Both the position numbers and the translations under genes were made by a program. A stretch of DNA of 64,000 nucleotides from Candidula unifasciata (taxonomy: Eukaryota; Mollusca; Gastropoda; Stylommatophora; Geomitridae), in contig CAJHNH020002515.1 in NCBI GenBank assembly GCA_905116865.2, positions 41,025 to 105,024 on the forward strand, read 5' to 3'. The notes under the pieces are model-generated. The model saw only the letters and a list, made by a program, of their open reading frames with translations, was not told the DNA's origin and ran no database searches. Shown piece after piece: positions 12,846 to 23,347 of the stretch. Each line of letters opens with the position of its first letter. The stretch's first letter is position 1.

Positions 12846-13580
12846 TGGGTGGACGACTGTAAAATGTAGGAAAATACACTTTACTGTGCTTAGGATTTTC
12901 AAGACAGTCCCAATCACACGTGTACTGAAAACAGCTAACCCTCTTCTGTGTCTGTCCTGAAAAGGACAGTTGCATTTGTGGTTTATAGATATCTGCACCT
13001 TTTTCCCTAATACATCCGATTTCAGCAACATCTTTATTATCCACATGTGTCCAGTATACCAATCGTAAGCTTGTCGCTCGGTCGTCCAGGTATGCAGACT
13101 GCTCTAATTATGCTACCGCGAAGACTTCTTATCTCACTGTACCTTCTGCAAAATCACCAATTCGTCTTGTCCCTATCCAAACACCATCCGATAATTTCGT
13201 GCAGCAGGGAAACCAACCCTGAGCTTCATGAACTCAGGTGGGCCCACTCTCTGAAAACGTATAGGAGCTCGTGGGCCGAAATGTTTGTCGACGAAAGATT
13301 ACTTCTACTGACGATTGGTAGATCCCTGCTGTACTTGCTTCCCTGTAGAGTTTATTCTTATTCCACTTCGAACGACACGCTTTAAGTCTGAACCAATACA
13401 TTACGTGTGATCATCAACTGCCCATGTGTCGCAAACAATGCATAAGTCGATCCGATTTTTATGATAAACATTTGACTCATTATGTTAACATTCAACACCA
13501 TATGTTTTATGTTCTAAGTTGTATGCTGCCCCTGTGAAAGTAATGCAACAATGTTTTGTTTCTTACTGTATTGTATGAAG
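12846..13580. other. no recognised gene
   Basis: A 112-codon plus-strand open frame (13047-13385) has no motif I recognise and no splice or repeat support, so it is not called as a gene. The rest is stop-rich. Confidence 0.3.
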
Positions 13581-14255
13581 ATTGAAACAATCCTGTAATA
13601 ATTGTGCTATCTGGAGAATGGAGAACGTCCTGAAATAACTTAGCTATCTGGAGAATGGAGAAAGTCCTGAAATAACTGTGTTATCTGGAGAATGGAGAAC
13701 GTCCTGAAATAACCGTGCTATCTGGAGAATGGAGAAAGTCCTGAAATAACTTAGCTATCTGGAGAATGGAGAAAGTCCTGAAATAACTATGCTATCTGGA
13801 GAATGGAGAACGTCCTGAAATAACTGTGCTATCTGGAGAATGGGGAAAGTCCTGAAATAACTGTGTTATCTGGAGAATGGAGAAAGTCCTGAAATAACCG
13901 TGCTATCTGGAGAATGGAGAAAGTCCTGAAATAACTGTGTTATCTGGAGAATGGAGAAAGTCCTGAAATAACTGTGCTATCTGGAGAATGGAGAAAGTCC
14001 TGAAATAACTGTGCTATCTGGAGAATGGAGAAAGTCCTGAAATTACTGTGCTATCTGGAGAATGGAGAAAGTCCTGAAATAACTGTGTTATCTGGAGAAT
14101 GTCCTGAAATTACTGCTATCTGGAGATTGGGAACCATGTAAAAACTATTTTACATGAAGGATCAACTGTGTTATCTACAGAATGGAGAACTCTTGTAACA
14201 ACTGTTATTTGAAGGATGAAAATCCTGCAACAAATCTGCTGTCTAGAACAAGGCT
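13581..14255 (+). repeat. 37-bp satellite array
   Basis: Fourteen clear units beginning CTGGAGAATGGAGAAAGTCC lie between 13611 and 14130, differing mainly at one C/A position (GAACG or GAAAG) and in the final TGCTAT/TGTTAT/TAGCTAT. Degenerate units extend at both ends, e.g. ACAGAATGGAGAACTC near 14178. It is related to the 73-bp array at 15069-16100. Confidence 0.95.
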
Positions 14256-14354
14256 ATTCAACAGGCAGCCCACGGGCCAAATATTGCCAGCAGAAGCCTA
14301 TCAAGTGACCCGCAGATCTTTGCTAATGTTGAATGTTAAATTAAGAATCGACAT

Positions 14355-14515
14355 CACAGCACGTGGGACACCCCCTTAAGTGTTCCGTCCCCATCTCCAG
14401 CAGCAAGCGAAGGGTACCAATCCAATGGAAACAGTAACTGTCTGACTGTATATCCATCTCGCCCTTCCCCTGAGTGTTGAGCATCTGCCAGTTCCCCGAG
14501 TAACTCTGCGCAGCG
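14355..14515 (-). pseudogene. RNase H-bearing retrotransposon 3' tail, copy 4
   Basis: Reverse complement of the tail family at 5380-5650 and 29169-29455; the minus strand ends in a CCACGTGCTGTGATGTCGAT segment (the C-x-D tail). Its inner edge leads directly into the 20-bp array that follows. Confidence 0.6.
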
Positions 14516-14716
14516 CCATTCTCCTCAGATCAGACCAGCGCCATTCTCCTCAGACCAGTGCCATTCTTCTCAGACCAGTGGTATTCTCCTCAGACCAGCG
14601 CCATTCTCCTCAGACCAGTGCCATTCTTCTCAGACCAGCGGCATTCTCCTCAGACCAACGCCATTCTCCTTAGATCAGCACCATTCTCCTCAGACCAGTG
14701 CTATTCTCCTCAGACA
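14515..14716 (-). repeat. 20-bp array grown from a retroelement segment
   Basis: Ten units of the plus-strand word CGCCATTCTCCTCAGACCAG, with minor variants. On the minus strand the unit is the retroelement segment seen once at 29258-29280 and about 5455-5480. So the array formed by local amplification of a piece of the adjoining retroelement copy. Confidence 0.85.
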
Positions 14717-14859
14717 GTAATGATCTATTTGTGGATCGTTGCCAGTTGTATTCTATTAATAATTGTTCCATGCTGGGCTCAGAACTCAGGTCAGCGACGA
14801 CGCACATGTTCACAATGTTGGCCCCTGAGTACATTTAGTTAAATAGCAATGGCCTAGAG

Positions 14860-15038
14860 CAGTTGCTCTCAACCTTCCTAATGCCACAAACCTTGTATTC
14901 ACTTCCTCATCTTGTGGCGACCCCCAACCATACACTTATCTGTGTTCCTATTTCATAGCATTAGTGAATATGTGTTTGCTGATGGTCTTTGGTGACCACT
15001 GTGAAAGGGTCGTTGGACCCAAAGGTTGAAAACGACTG
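14860..15038 (+). mobile_element. SPIN-like non-autonomous hAT transposon
   Basis: A 179-bp element starts CAGTTGCTCTCAACCTTCCT and ends AAGGTTGAAAACGACTG, giving imperfect terminal inverted repeats of 16-17 bp. The identical 8-bp word GCCTAGAG flanks both ends (14852-14859 and 15039-15046), the target-site duplication size of hAT transposons. Internal words GTGGCGACCCCCAACCATA and GTGAAAGGGTCGTT match my memory of the SPIN (Space Invaders) hAT family, known for horizontal transfer among vertebrates and some invertebrates. No transposase is present, so it must have moved with help from an autonomous relative. The SPIN assignment rests on memory and needs an alignment; the hAT assignment rests on the ends and the target duplication. 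Confidence 0.85.
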
Positions 15039-15068
15039 GCCTAGAGGACAGAGCAAAATGTGTCTAGT

Positions 15069-16100
15069 CTGGAGAATGGGACCAATCCTGTTCCAACTGT
15101 GTGGTCTGAAAGATGGAACAATTCCGTAAATACTGTGCTGTCTGGAGAATGGGACCAATCCTGTTCCAACTGTGTGGTCTGAAAGATGGAACAATTCCGT
15201 AAATACTGTGCTGTCTGGAGAATGGGACCAATCCTGTTCCAGCTGTGTGGTGTGAAAGATGGAACAATTCCGTAAATACTGTGCTGTCTGGAGAATGGGA
15301 CCAATCCTGTTCCAGCTGTGTGGTGTGAAAGATGGAACAATTCCGTAAATACTGTGCTGTCTGGAGAATGGGACCAATCCTGTTCCAACTGTGTGGTCTG
15401 AAAGATGGAACAATTCCGTAAATACTGTGCTGTCTGGAGAATGGGACCAATCCTGTTCCAACTGTGTGGTCTGAAAGATGGAACAATTCCGTAAATACTG
15501 TGCTGTCTGGAGAATGGGACCAATCCTGTTCCAGCTGTGTGGTGTGAAAGATGGAACAATTCCGTAAATACTGTGCTGTCTGGAGAATGGGACCAATCCT
15601 GTTCCAGCTGTGTGGTGTGAAAGATGGAACAATTCCGTAAATACTGTGCTGTCTGGAGAATGGGACCAATCCTGTTCCAACTGTGTGGTCTGAAAGATGG
15701 AACAATTCCGTAAATACTGTGCTGTCTGGAGAATGGGACCAATCCTGTTCCAACTGTGTGGTCTGAAAGATGCAACAATTCCGTAAATACTGTGCTGTCT
15801 GGAGAATGGGACCAATCCTGTTCCAACTGTGTGGTCTGAAAGATGGAACAATTCCGTAAATACTGTGCTGTCTGGAGAATGGGACCAATCCTGTTCCAAC
15901 TGTGTGGTCTGAAAGATGCAACAATTCCGTAAATACTGTGCTGTCTGGAGAATGGGACCAATCCTGTTCCAACTGTGTGGTCTGAAAGATGAAACAATTC
16001 CGTAAATACTGTGCTGTCTGGAGAATGGGACTAATCCTGTTCCAGCTGTGTGGTCTGAAAGATGGAACAATTCCGTAAATACTGTGCTGTCTGGAGAAAA
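15069..16100 (-). repeat. 73-bp satellite array with nested higher-order structure
   Basis: About 14 units of 73 bp. Each unit is two diverged 36/37-bp halves starting CTGGAGAATGGGACC and CTGAAAGATGGAACAATTCC, both related to the 37-bp array at 13611-14130. Variants CCAACTG..GGTCTG and CCAGCTG..GGTGTG run in the order aa,aa,ag,ag twice, then a two-unit alternation marked by GATGGAAC/GATGCAAC. Because 73 is 1 modulo 3 and the minus strand lacks stops, all three minus frames are open for over 300 codons; these are not genes. Confidence 0.95.
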
Positions 16101-16134
16101 AGTCTGCCAACTGCCAATTACTGCCTGTATTATA

Positions 16135-16330
16135 CCACTTTTGCAGTGTAGGCAGGTGGGGGTCTTTGAGCCTGAGAATTTACTGCCGCATGGCTAGTGC
16201 TGTTGCCATGACTGTGCTGGTGAGGATTTTAATTTCCCCCTGACAAAAAAAATCCCCAGCCTTACCGAGCATTCGAACCAGGATCTCCTACTTGACAGCC
16301 CAGCGTTCTAACCATTCAGCCAGTCGTTCC
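16135..16330 (-). mobile_element. tRNA-derived SINE fragments
   Basis: The minus strand reads TGGCTGAATGGTTAG (A-box-like) and, about 30 bp on, GGTTCGAATGC (B box), the layout of a tRNA-Leu/Ser-type pol III promoter. A second degraded tRNA-like head (16138-16225) sits beside it and recurs at 21130-21225. No mature tRNA can be folded, so these are SINE heads. Confidence 0.6.
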
Positions 16331-16659
16331 TTGGAGAAAGAGTATTGAGAAAAATCCTGCACAAACTGCATCATCTCCAGAAAAGCTATCCCAGGCAACA
16401 AATGTTACATTTTTCTGGAAGAAAGTGGCATAAAGTAAAATCAGCTGACATGAAACCAGTCTAGGATATAACTTTTATTAATGAACTATGCACTAATATA
16501 AACTAATAACACACAAAAAAGCATAGCAGCATGCAGTGATGTTATGTCACAATCTTGAGTTCACTACATTTACATATATCAAATCAAGGGATATTCTGTT
16601 CCAGTTGTAAATTTCACTAGAGAAAATGATGTGCAATCTCCACAATGAAGGTTGGCTAC

Positions 16660-16915
16660 AGTGTAAGATATAGTTGATAAAGCTTGAGAATGATATAACT
16701 AGAATGTTTTTGCACTGGAACCTACAGGCACATAGAAATAAAGGAAGACCAAAAAACACACTAGAAGCGAGCTAGAGAATGAAGTTAAAAAGAAAGGGAT
16801 GACATGGGGAGAGCTGCATGCGATAGCATAGGATAGAACAACTTGGCATGACTTGGTGAGAGCCTATGCTCCACTGGGGATTAGAAAGGCAGAAGAAGAA
16901 GACCCATTTCTGTCT
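16660..16915 (+). pseudogene. non-LTR reverse transcriptase 3' tail, NDITRM family, copy 2
   Basis: A stop-broken frame reads ENDITRMFLHWNLQAHRNKG, then RPKNTLEASLENEVKKKGMT and WGELHA, and ends near LVRAYAPLGIRKA. This is the typical basic tail and terminal block of RTE-like reverse transcriptases. Copies are at 12590-12845 (plus) and 29640-30110 (minus). Confidence 0.75.
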
Positions 16916-16999
16916 TGGGATTATTACATGGTGAGAACCCTTGCCTCTTTCACAATGTGGACACCGGTACTTGTAAAGGACCATATTTGACGCCTTCCA

Positions 17000-17150
17000 G
17001 TGTATTAGGCATATAGGGCTAAACCAATATTTTATAGACCAATCGGAACCAGGTGGGTGATGTGGTAGGCATTAGACTGGCCACCTTTATTTCCCAGGAC
17101 TGTACCTGGTACCCACTTAACGCTGGGCAACTCTGGTGCTACTGCCCAAA
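17000..17150 (+). repeat. dispersed repeat family B, copy 2
   Basis: The best preserved member: TTTTATAGACCAATCGG, then GGGTGATGTGG, CTGGCCACCTTTATTTCCC and a GGTACCCACTTAACGCTGGG end. See the first copy at 5690-5900 for the list of copies. Confidence 0.6.
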
Positions 17151-17179
17151 ATCTAAAATAATGCTGTTTTAATTTTATA

Positions 17180-17290
17180 CATGTGAGTGTGTGTGTGTGT
17201 GTGTGTAGGTGGATGGGCAGGCGGATGTGCAGGCGGACATGTGTGTATGTATGTTGTGTGTGTGGGTGGGGTTGGGGGGGGGGGGGTAGA
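17180..17290 (+). repeat. (GT)n and G-rich microsatellite
   Basis: A GT run, a degenerate GTATGT/GGCGGATGTG section and a short poly-G run. Confidence 0.8.
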
Positions 17291-18719
17291 ATAAGCTTTC
17301 ATCACTGGGAAATTCAACCTCAGTTTTCACGAGGATCATGAAATTTGTAAGCAAGGGCATGTCATAAGAAGTGAATCCTTGCACGGTGTGACTTTCCTAC
17401 CACTTCCAACAGGACAGGTTTTTTCTAAATCCCCTGCCTCGGAAACTAAAGCCCAGCTGGCCAAGGATTGTGAAGCTTGTTTGTTAACCTGTCTGCCGCA
17501 ATGCTACATCTACCAGTTCTAATTGTTTAAAAAAAATATATGTTTCTAATGTAAGAACGGAAAAACTTGTGAAATAAAAATATTTTTTTATAGTAAAACA
17601 CCAATAAAAAAAAAATTCAACAATACCTTGAAACACCCGCAATTATGGATACAGCTGGAATATTCTAACTTTTTTACGTAAGCAGTTTATTTTGTTGAAA
17701 AGAGAAACATTGCATGACAACAAAATACACAAATTTATAACAGAGTTATCAGAGATAATAAAAACACACCCAAAAAAAAAAAAAAAAAAATGCCAGCAGG
17801 ATATCAATATCCAATAAAGAACACCAATATTTAGTTCATAATTGGTTTTGAAAACAAAATAAAATGTATCTGATCAGATCTTCAAGTGAGGTGAATTCTG
17901 ACTTTTATCTTTGAATATAGTCAAAATGGCTAAGACTACAATGTCTGTTTGGTTACAAGTCAGGTAGTTCACTGCAAAAATACTGATTGTTCTTATTCCA
18001 TCTTTGAGACTACTTTCTGAAGATCTGACACCACAGTGACTTGACAAACCATATACCGAATGTCAATGCAACAGGTAAAAATCCCAGATACCCTGTTCAA
18101 GTGACAGTTGAATAATGTGTTCTTAATAAAATAAATGCCGTTTTTGCACACACAAGAAATACTACTGTTGCTACTATGAAGTTTCGTCACCAGAGAATTG
18201 ACAAGTCCATGCAGGTTCAGAAAATTCAAGAATCACTTCTTTAATTTACATCCCCTTTCAGCAATACAGTCCTGATTCTATATGGTTTTACACATATCTT
18301 GATAAAGCTCAGTATGGCTGTAGATACTTAATGATGGCTAAAATGACTTTAAATCTGTAACATTGAGCAAGACTTTGTATAAGTATTTTAACATTAATTA
18401 AAACTTTGTAAGTACCTTTACACTACTTAATATGACTCATATTTACCTGCACAGTAATATAATTTTATATCGAAGTTTTCTAAGAAAAACATATGTAGCT
18501 TTTCATTCATTACCAATAAGCAATTTTGGTTCAAATCAAAGGAATCTATATGTTAATAAAAACACATAATTACCATGCTTTCAAGACAAAAGAAACTTTT
18601 TTAAAACAAACAACAAAAGGTTTCTACTCACACCCAAAATATGTTTCAGAAATACTGACTCTAGAGCTCGATGATCACGTAAAAATACCAAGAGAAAAAG
18701 ACAATTCCTGAGCTGATCA
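17291..18719. other. no gene seen
   Basis: A+T-rich and stop-rich. An 18-bp A run lies at 17773-17790. No splice-supported or motif-bearing frame. Confidence 0.4.
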
Positions 18720-18915
18720 TGGAGAAAGTGTGAAGATTTGTTCTTCTTCTTCACTTCCTTTGTACCATTTCAGGTATCAGGAGAGGTATAGGGTTCTGAT
18801 TCTAGCTCTTTTGGCCCCCTTTAACCACAGAGATGTCATAATTTGTGTTTCTCTGATGTTATCTTTCAATTTTTTCTTGATCCATCTCTTGCTCTATGTC
18901 TCTCTGCTCTATTAT
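18720..18915 (-). pseudogene. non-LTR retrotransposon 3' end
   Basis: Matches the 3' end of the element at 10190-10735 on the same strand, including the CTTCTTCTTCACTTC-type end and the segment over the last coding codons. Only about 190 bp remain. Confidence 0.6.
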
Positions 18916-19519
18916 GCAAAGAGTTAAACAGGTTTATTTTTCAGGCAAAAAATGACAAGCAATATGATATTACTGTAAAGATATGTGTAATGTCATACTG
19001 AGTTGTGAAAAGATATGTGTGACAAAAACTGGACAACAAACTGGCCCATGTTGTATACCTTTTTGATGCTTTAACAATGAGAAATTACAGTTATGCCGTA
19101 AAAGCCGTAAATCTGAACAGATCCTTATTGAACACTAATAGAAACATACAAAGAAAAAATATAACATACACTGTACACTCCATAATTAAACAGAACATAC
19201 TGTATTTTAAATTAGTAAATTTAATATCCTCTTTAATTACTAAACATAACATATTTTGCTCACAGTCTTAATTGTTAAAACGAATATCATGTTTCCAGTT
19301 ATTAAACATAATATCCTGATTGCAGTTTCAATTATTAAATATAATAACAACACATTTGCAATCTAAATTTTAAACATATTACCCACTTGCTTGTAGTCTC
19401 ATTTATTAAATATATAACTTTTTACCACTGTCTCTACTTCACCCACACAAACAAAACATACTGGTACAGTATTTCTGACATTGCTAAAAAAATCAAAAAA
19501 AAATTTTTTTTTTTTTAAT
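18916..19519. other. no gene seen; degenerate AT-rich repeats
   Basis: Loose repetition of ATTATTAAACATAATA-like words (19200-19420), too divergent to define a unit. Stops in all frames. Confidence 0.4.
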
Positions 19520-20395
19520 TACTGGTTCTATATTTCTGCCTAGTTATATATGTATTACTGGTTCTATATTTCTGCCTAGTTGTACATGTATTACTGGTTC
19601 TATATTTCTGCCTAGTTATACATGTATTACTGGTTCTATATTTCTGCCTAGTTATATATGTATTACTGGTTCTATATTTCTGCCTAGTTATATATGTATT
19701 ACTGGTTCTATATTTCTGCCTAGTTATATATGTATTACTGGTTCTATATTTCTGCCTAGTTATACATGTATTACTGGTTCTATATTTCTGCCTAGTTATA
19801 TATGTATTACTGGTTCTATATTTCTGCCTAGTTGTACATGTATTACTGGTTCTATATTTCTGCCTAGTTGTACATGTATTACTGGTTCTATATTTCTGCC
19901 TAGTTGTACATGTATTACTGGTTCTATATTTCTGCCTAGTTATACATGTATTACTGGTTCTATATTTCTGCCTAGTTGTACATGTATTACTGGTTCTATA
20001 TTTCTGCCTAGTTGTACATGTATTACTGGTTCTATATTTCTGCCTAGTTATATATGTATTACTGGTTCTATATTTCTGCCTAGTTATATATGTATTACTG
20101 GTTCTATATTTCTGCCTAGTTGTACATGTATTACTGGTTCCATATTTCTGCCTAGTTGTACATGTATTACTGGTTCTATATTTCTGCCTAGTTGTACATG
20201 TATTACTGGTTCTATATTTCTGCCTAGTTGTACATGTATTACTGGTTCTATATTTCTGCCTAGTTATATATGTATTACTGGTTCTATATTTCTGCCTAGT
20301 TATATATGTATTACTGGTTCTATATTTCTGCCTAGTTATATATGTATTACTGGTTCTATATTTCTGCCTAGTTGTACATGTATTACTGGCTATGA
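19520..20395 (+). repeat. 36-bp satellite array
   Basis: Twenty-four units of 36 bp (TATTACTGGTTCTATATTTC plus TGCCTAGTT and a 7-bp variable end). The end is ATATATG, GTACATG or ATACATG. Units are otherwise almost identical. Degenerate units continue to about 20650. The last two end types create the palindrome TACATGTA at the unit junction. Confidence 0.95.
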
Positions 20396-21025
20396 ATATT
20401 TACCTAGTTTATATTTTTCTGACTAGTTATATATATGCATTTCTGGTTATTTATTTCTGACTAACTATACACATAATACTGGTTATATATTTCTGCCCAG
20501 TTTTACATATATAAATTTATATAAATATTACGGGTTATATATTTTTGCCTAGTTATATGTGTATTACTTGTTATATATTTTTGGCTAGTTATAAATGTAT
20601 TTATGGTTACATGTTTCTTATTATAAATTACTCCTTAGTTATATACATTCTTTTTAATTATATTTATGATCTCTGTGTATGTGTGTGTGTGTGGGCGCGC
20701 GTGCATGTGTGTATCCCCGGGACAATTTAATTCAATTTTCTTCACTGCATATTTTATAACATTTCATCTAAAAAATGTCAACTTTTATGCTCATCATAAG
20801 GCATCCATCATAGCTTGCCGACATCCAATGAACCATGTGTATAAAAATGGTTACTGGTTGTATGATCCTCACACCGGGAATAAAATCCAAACATTAAATT
20901 AAGGTAGGGTCTGATAGGAGGAATTTTACTTTACCGTGATGATTATTAATTAGGAATGTCAGTTGTTTAAGAAAATATACTAACACTGTAAATGTTTTAA
21001 TCAGCATATGTAAAGTTTACCACCA
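20396..21025. other. degenerate satellite fringe and (GT)n; no gene seen
   Basis: Decayed 36-bp units with GGTTATATATTTCTG-like words run to about 20650, then a short GT run with GCGCGCGTGC (20675-20710) and unremarkable sequence. Confidence 0.5.
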
Positions 21026-21029
21026 GGTA

Positions 21030-21225
21030 CCCCCCCCCCCCCCCCCCCCCCCCCCCCACAAGCAAAAAATAAAATAAAAAGCTCAATAGAAGTTACCTCT
21101 GCCTACAGTAACAAAACATGGACATTACTGCCCATGTTTACCACTTTTGGAGTGTAGGCAGAGCGGTCTTTGAACCTGAGACTGTATGGCTAGTGCTCTA
21201 GCCATTGACTATGCAGGTTAGAAGT
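21030..21225 (-). mobile_element. poly-C tract and SINE head fragment
   Basis: A run of about 27 C (21031-21057), then a segment (21130-21225) similar to 16138-16225, including AGTGTAGGCAG and GAACCTGAGACTG words, the reverse of a degraded tRNA-like SINE head. Confidence 0.5.
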
Positions 21226-23080
21226 TTTTTTTTTTCCTTATTCAGTCCTGAACACTTGAAGATAGTGGTCCCAAATACAGGCCACGTTCTGTTGATGAAG
21301 AGTTTAAATAGTATTTTTGATTCAAATGAAACAGTTCACATGAACATTTTGAAAATGATTGTTAAGTTTAATATAATGATTTATAAATGTTAAGTTTAAT
21401 GTAGTGTTTCGGAAAGCAAAAGTGTTAATATAATATTTCAAAAATAAAAATTATTAAGCCAGTGTAATATTCTGAGAACAAATATTATTTTAAATAAAGT
21501 GCTCAAAAAACAAAAGTGTTAAGGCATCTTTTGAAAACAAACTTGCCAAGTTCCTATGTTAAAACAAATTTACATTCTGGTTTTCAGATTTTACATGTAT
21601 GTTGTTTAAACTGTTTACTCATCCCACTGTTGATATATTGGTAATTAATTAACTGCATGATAAAGTAATTGACATGTTGAAATCAAAATTAATGAAACAA
21701 ATACAAAACTAAACAGCACGTGAACAAGTTCCAAAAAATACTAATTCTACAAAGCAAAGAAAGCAGAGTATGTGTTCATGGTTATAAACCCACCATTGCG
21801 TTAAGAAATATTTCAAGGAAAAAAACACAGCAATACTTAACTACAAATATTTACATGAAATTGGGAATCAAATTTAGTCTGAAACAAAAATTGGTACTGA
21901 AGCAACACTACACTTCTGCCAATCTCAAAACGATTGCTAGAAAAATTCTGCAAAAAAACAAATGACAACACTTTAACTCCCTCTGTACAAACCAACACAC
22001 GATGAATTTATTAGAGGTCCCTTAAATTTATGTTTTTATCAACTTTTTGTGCCCTTTCAAGATATAATATTAATTCATGCTAATTGACATTTCAACATAC
22101 TTTGTCCCAAAATGGTATTATTTCAATCATTCTAGATTCAGGCAGCCATTATTTAATCTAAATATCCTTAAGATAGAAAGAGCTGAAGAAAGCTACCTAC
22201 AACTGGAAGGGTTAACAAAAGTCATCCATGGGGAATTCTTTTTATTTTTATTTTTCAAAGTTATATTTTACAATAGCAATTTGTTGTATTCTGTTCTCTC
22301 AAAAGATTAAAAAATGCAACATGAAAATGTAGGTCTAGCCCTATATGCCGAAAAAGCCGGAAAAAATGAAAAAGTGTCCTTAACTTAGTTAGGTACACAT
22401 TTATTTTTTCAGTCTGAAAGGTGTTGGTGAAGTATTCTGAAATAAGGTTTCAGTTTCCATATTTAGTAAACAAAACATTGATTTTGTCTTCAATAAACAA
22501 TGAACCAGCTCAGGTGGAAACATTAAGCTGAATTTACATTTACAAGCATCTACTTTTATTGTTGGCCAAACAAAATTGATTATTATCTTCACTGAATGTG
22601 GCAAAAATAGGACAAACTCTGATAAAATGTTCAAAAGTTGTGCAATATACTCAGGATGTTACAATATGGAAACAACAAGATGCAAAAATGTTAAAGATTA
22701 CAACCACAGACATTTGAATATGCCTGAATCATTCTAATGGTGGCTCTTCTGCTATTTTTAAATCAATTAATACTATTTAACAAACTCACTTTAGGCGTTT
22801 TTTTGTAGTTATTTTCATTTTCATCACTGCCCCAAAAGATGTAAAAGTTATTTGAAATCTCAAAAATGTGTTTTTAGTGTGAAGTGACTGTTAATTTACG
22901 AAATTAATCAATCAAATGCTGTCTCATTAATGGTTGGTTACAATAGATCTCCAACACTCTATCTCTCATCTTGGTCCCATCTGTCTCACTGTCTACCTCT
23001 TGCTCCCTTGCCTCAAAATGTCCCCTCCGTTATGGCTTGGCAAAGAGTATTATGTCTTTAAATATGGCAGGAATATTTCC
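21226..23080. other. no gene seen (3' flank of gene A)
   Basis: A+T-rich, with small open frames lacking motifs. It lies downstream of the last exon of the minus-strand claudin-like gene. No repeat family recognised. Confidence 0.4.
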
Positions 23081-23085
23081 CTTAT

Positions 23086-23108
23086 CTTTTATTTTTTATT
23101 TTTATTTT
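23086..23108 (-). promoter_or_regulatory. polyadenylation signals of gene A
   Basis: Three AATAAA hexamers occur close together on the minus strand about 115-135 nt past the stop codon at 23222-23224. They are the nearest candidates for 3' end formation and would give a short 3' UTR. In A+T-rich DNA the hexamer is common, so this is suggestive only. Confidence 0.45.
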
Positions 23109-23221
23109 CCAAGTCTCTTTAGAACCCCTGTATTTTAGTATTATTAGTGTGTGTGGATGTCAGTTCAAGAAACAGTATTATTTTCTAGCAGTCGACAGGC
23201 CATCCCAAGAAAGCTGGATGT

Positions 23222-23347
23222 TTAATAACTCTGAACTTGTGGGTAAGCCAGCTGAGTTTCTCTGCCTGGCTGTTCAATCAGCACACGCTCATCGGTCATC
23301 CTGGTGTATCTGCCGTTGGGAAGCACATGGTTCACTGTACTGATTAT
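23222..23347 (-). CDS. gene A exon 5 (C-terminal tail)
   Basis: Begins after the strong acceptor TTTTTTCCCCCACAG and runs 41 codons to TAA: IISTVNHVLPNGRYTRMTDE and then a tail ending AYPQVQSY. Phase 0 fits the exon 4 donor. It is hydrophilic with several tyrosines (possible sorting or phosphorylation sites, inference). It does not end in the classic claudin YV PDZ ligand. Confidence 0.8.
   Translation of the reverse strand: MISTVNHVLPNGRYTRMTDERVLIEQPGRETQLAYPQVQSY

Noticed and set aside
13047..13385. 112-codon plus-strand frame as a gene
   Set aside because: No motif, splice support or repeat relation; length not unusual for chance in this window.
13581..14255. CRISPR-like regular array
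   Set aside because: No unique spacers: the units are contiguous and nearly identical, and the DNA is animal-like.
14961..16110. Overlapping minus-strand open frames of 318-369 codons
   Set aside because: All three frames are open because the 73-bp unit lacks minus-strand stops and 73 is not a multiple of three. They spell the same peptide cyclically and have no gene context.
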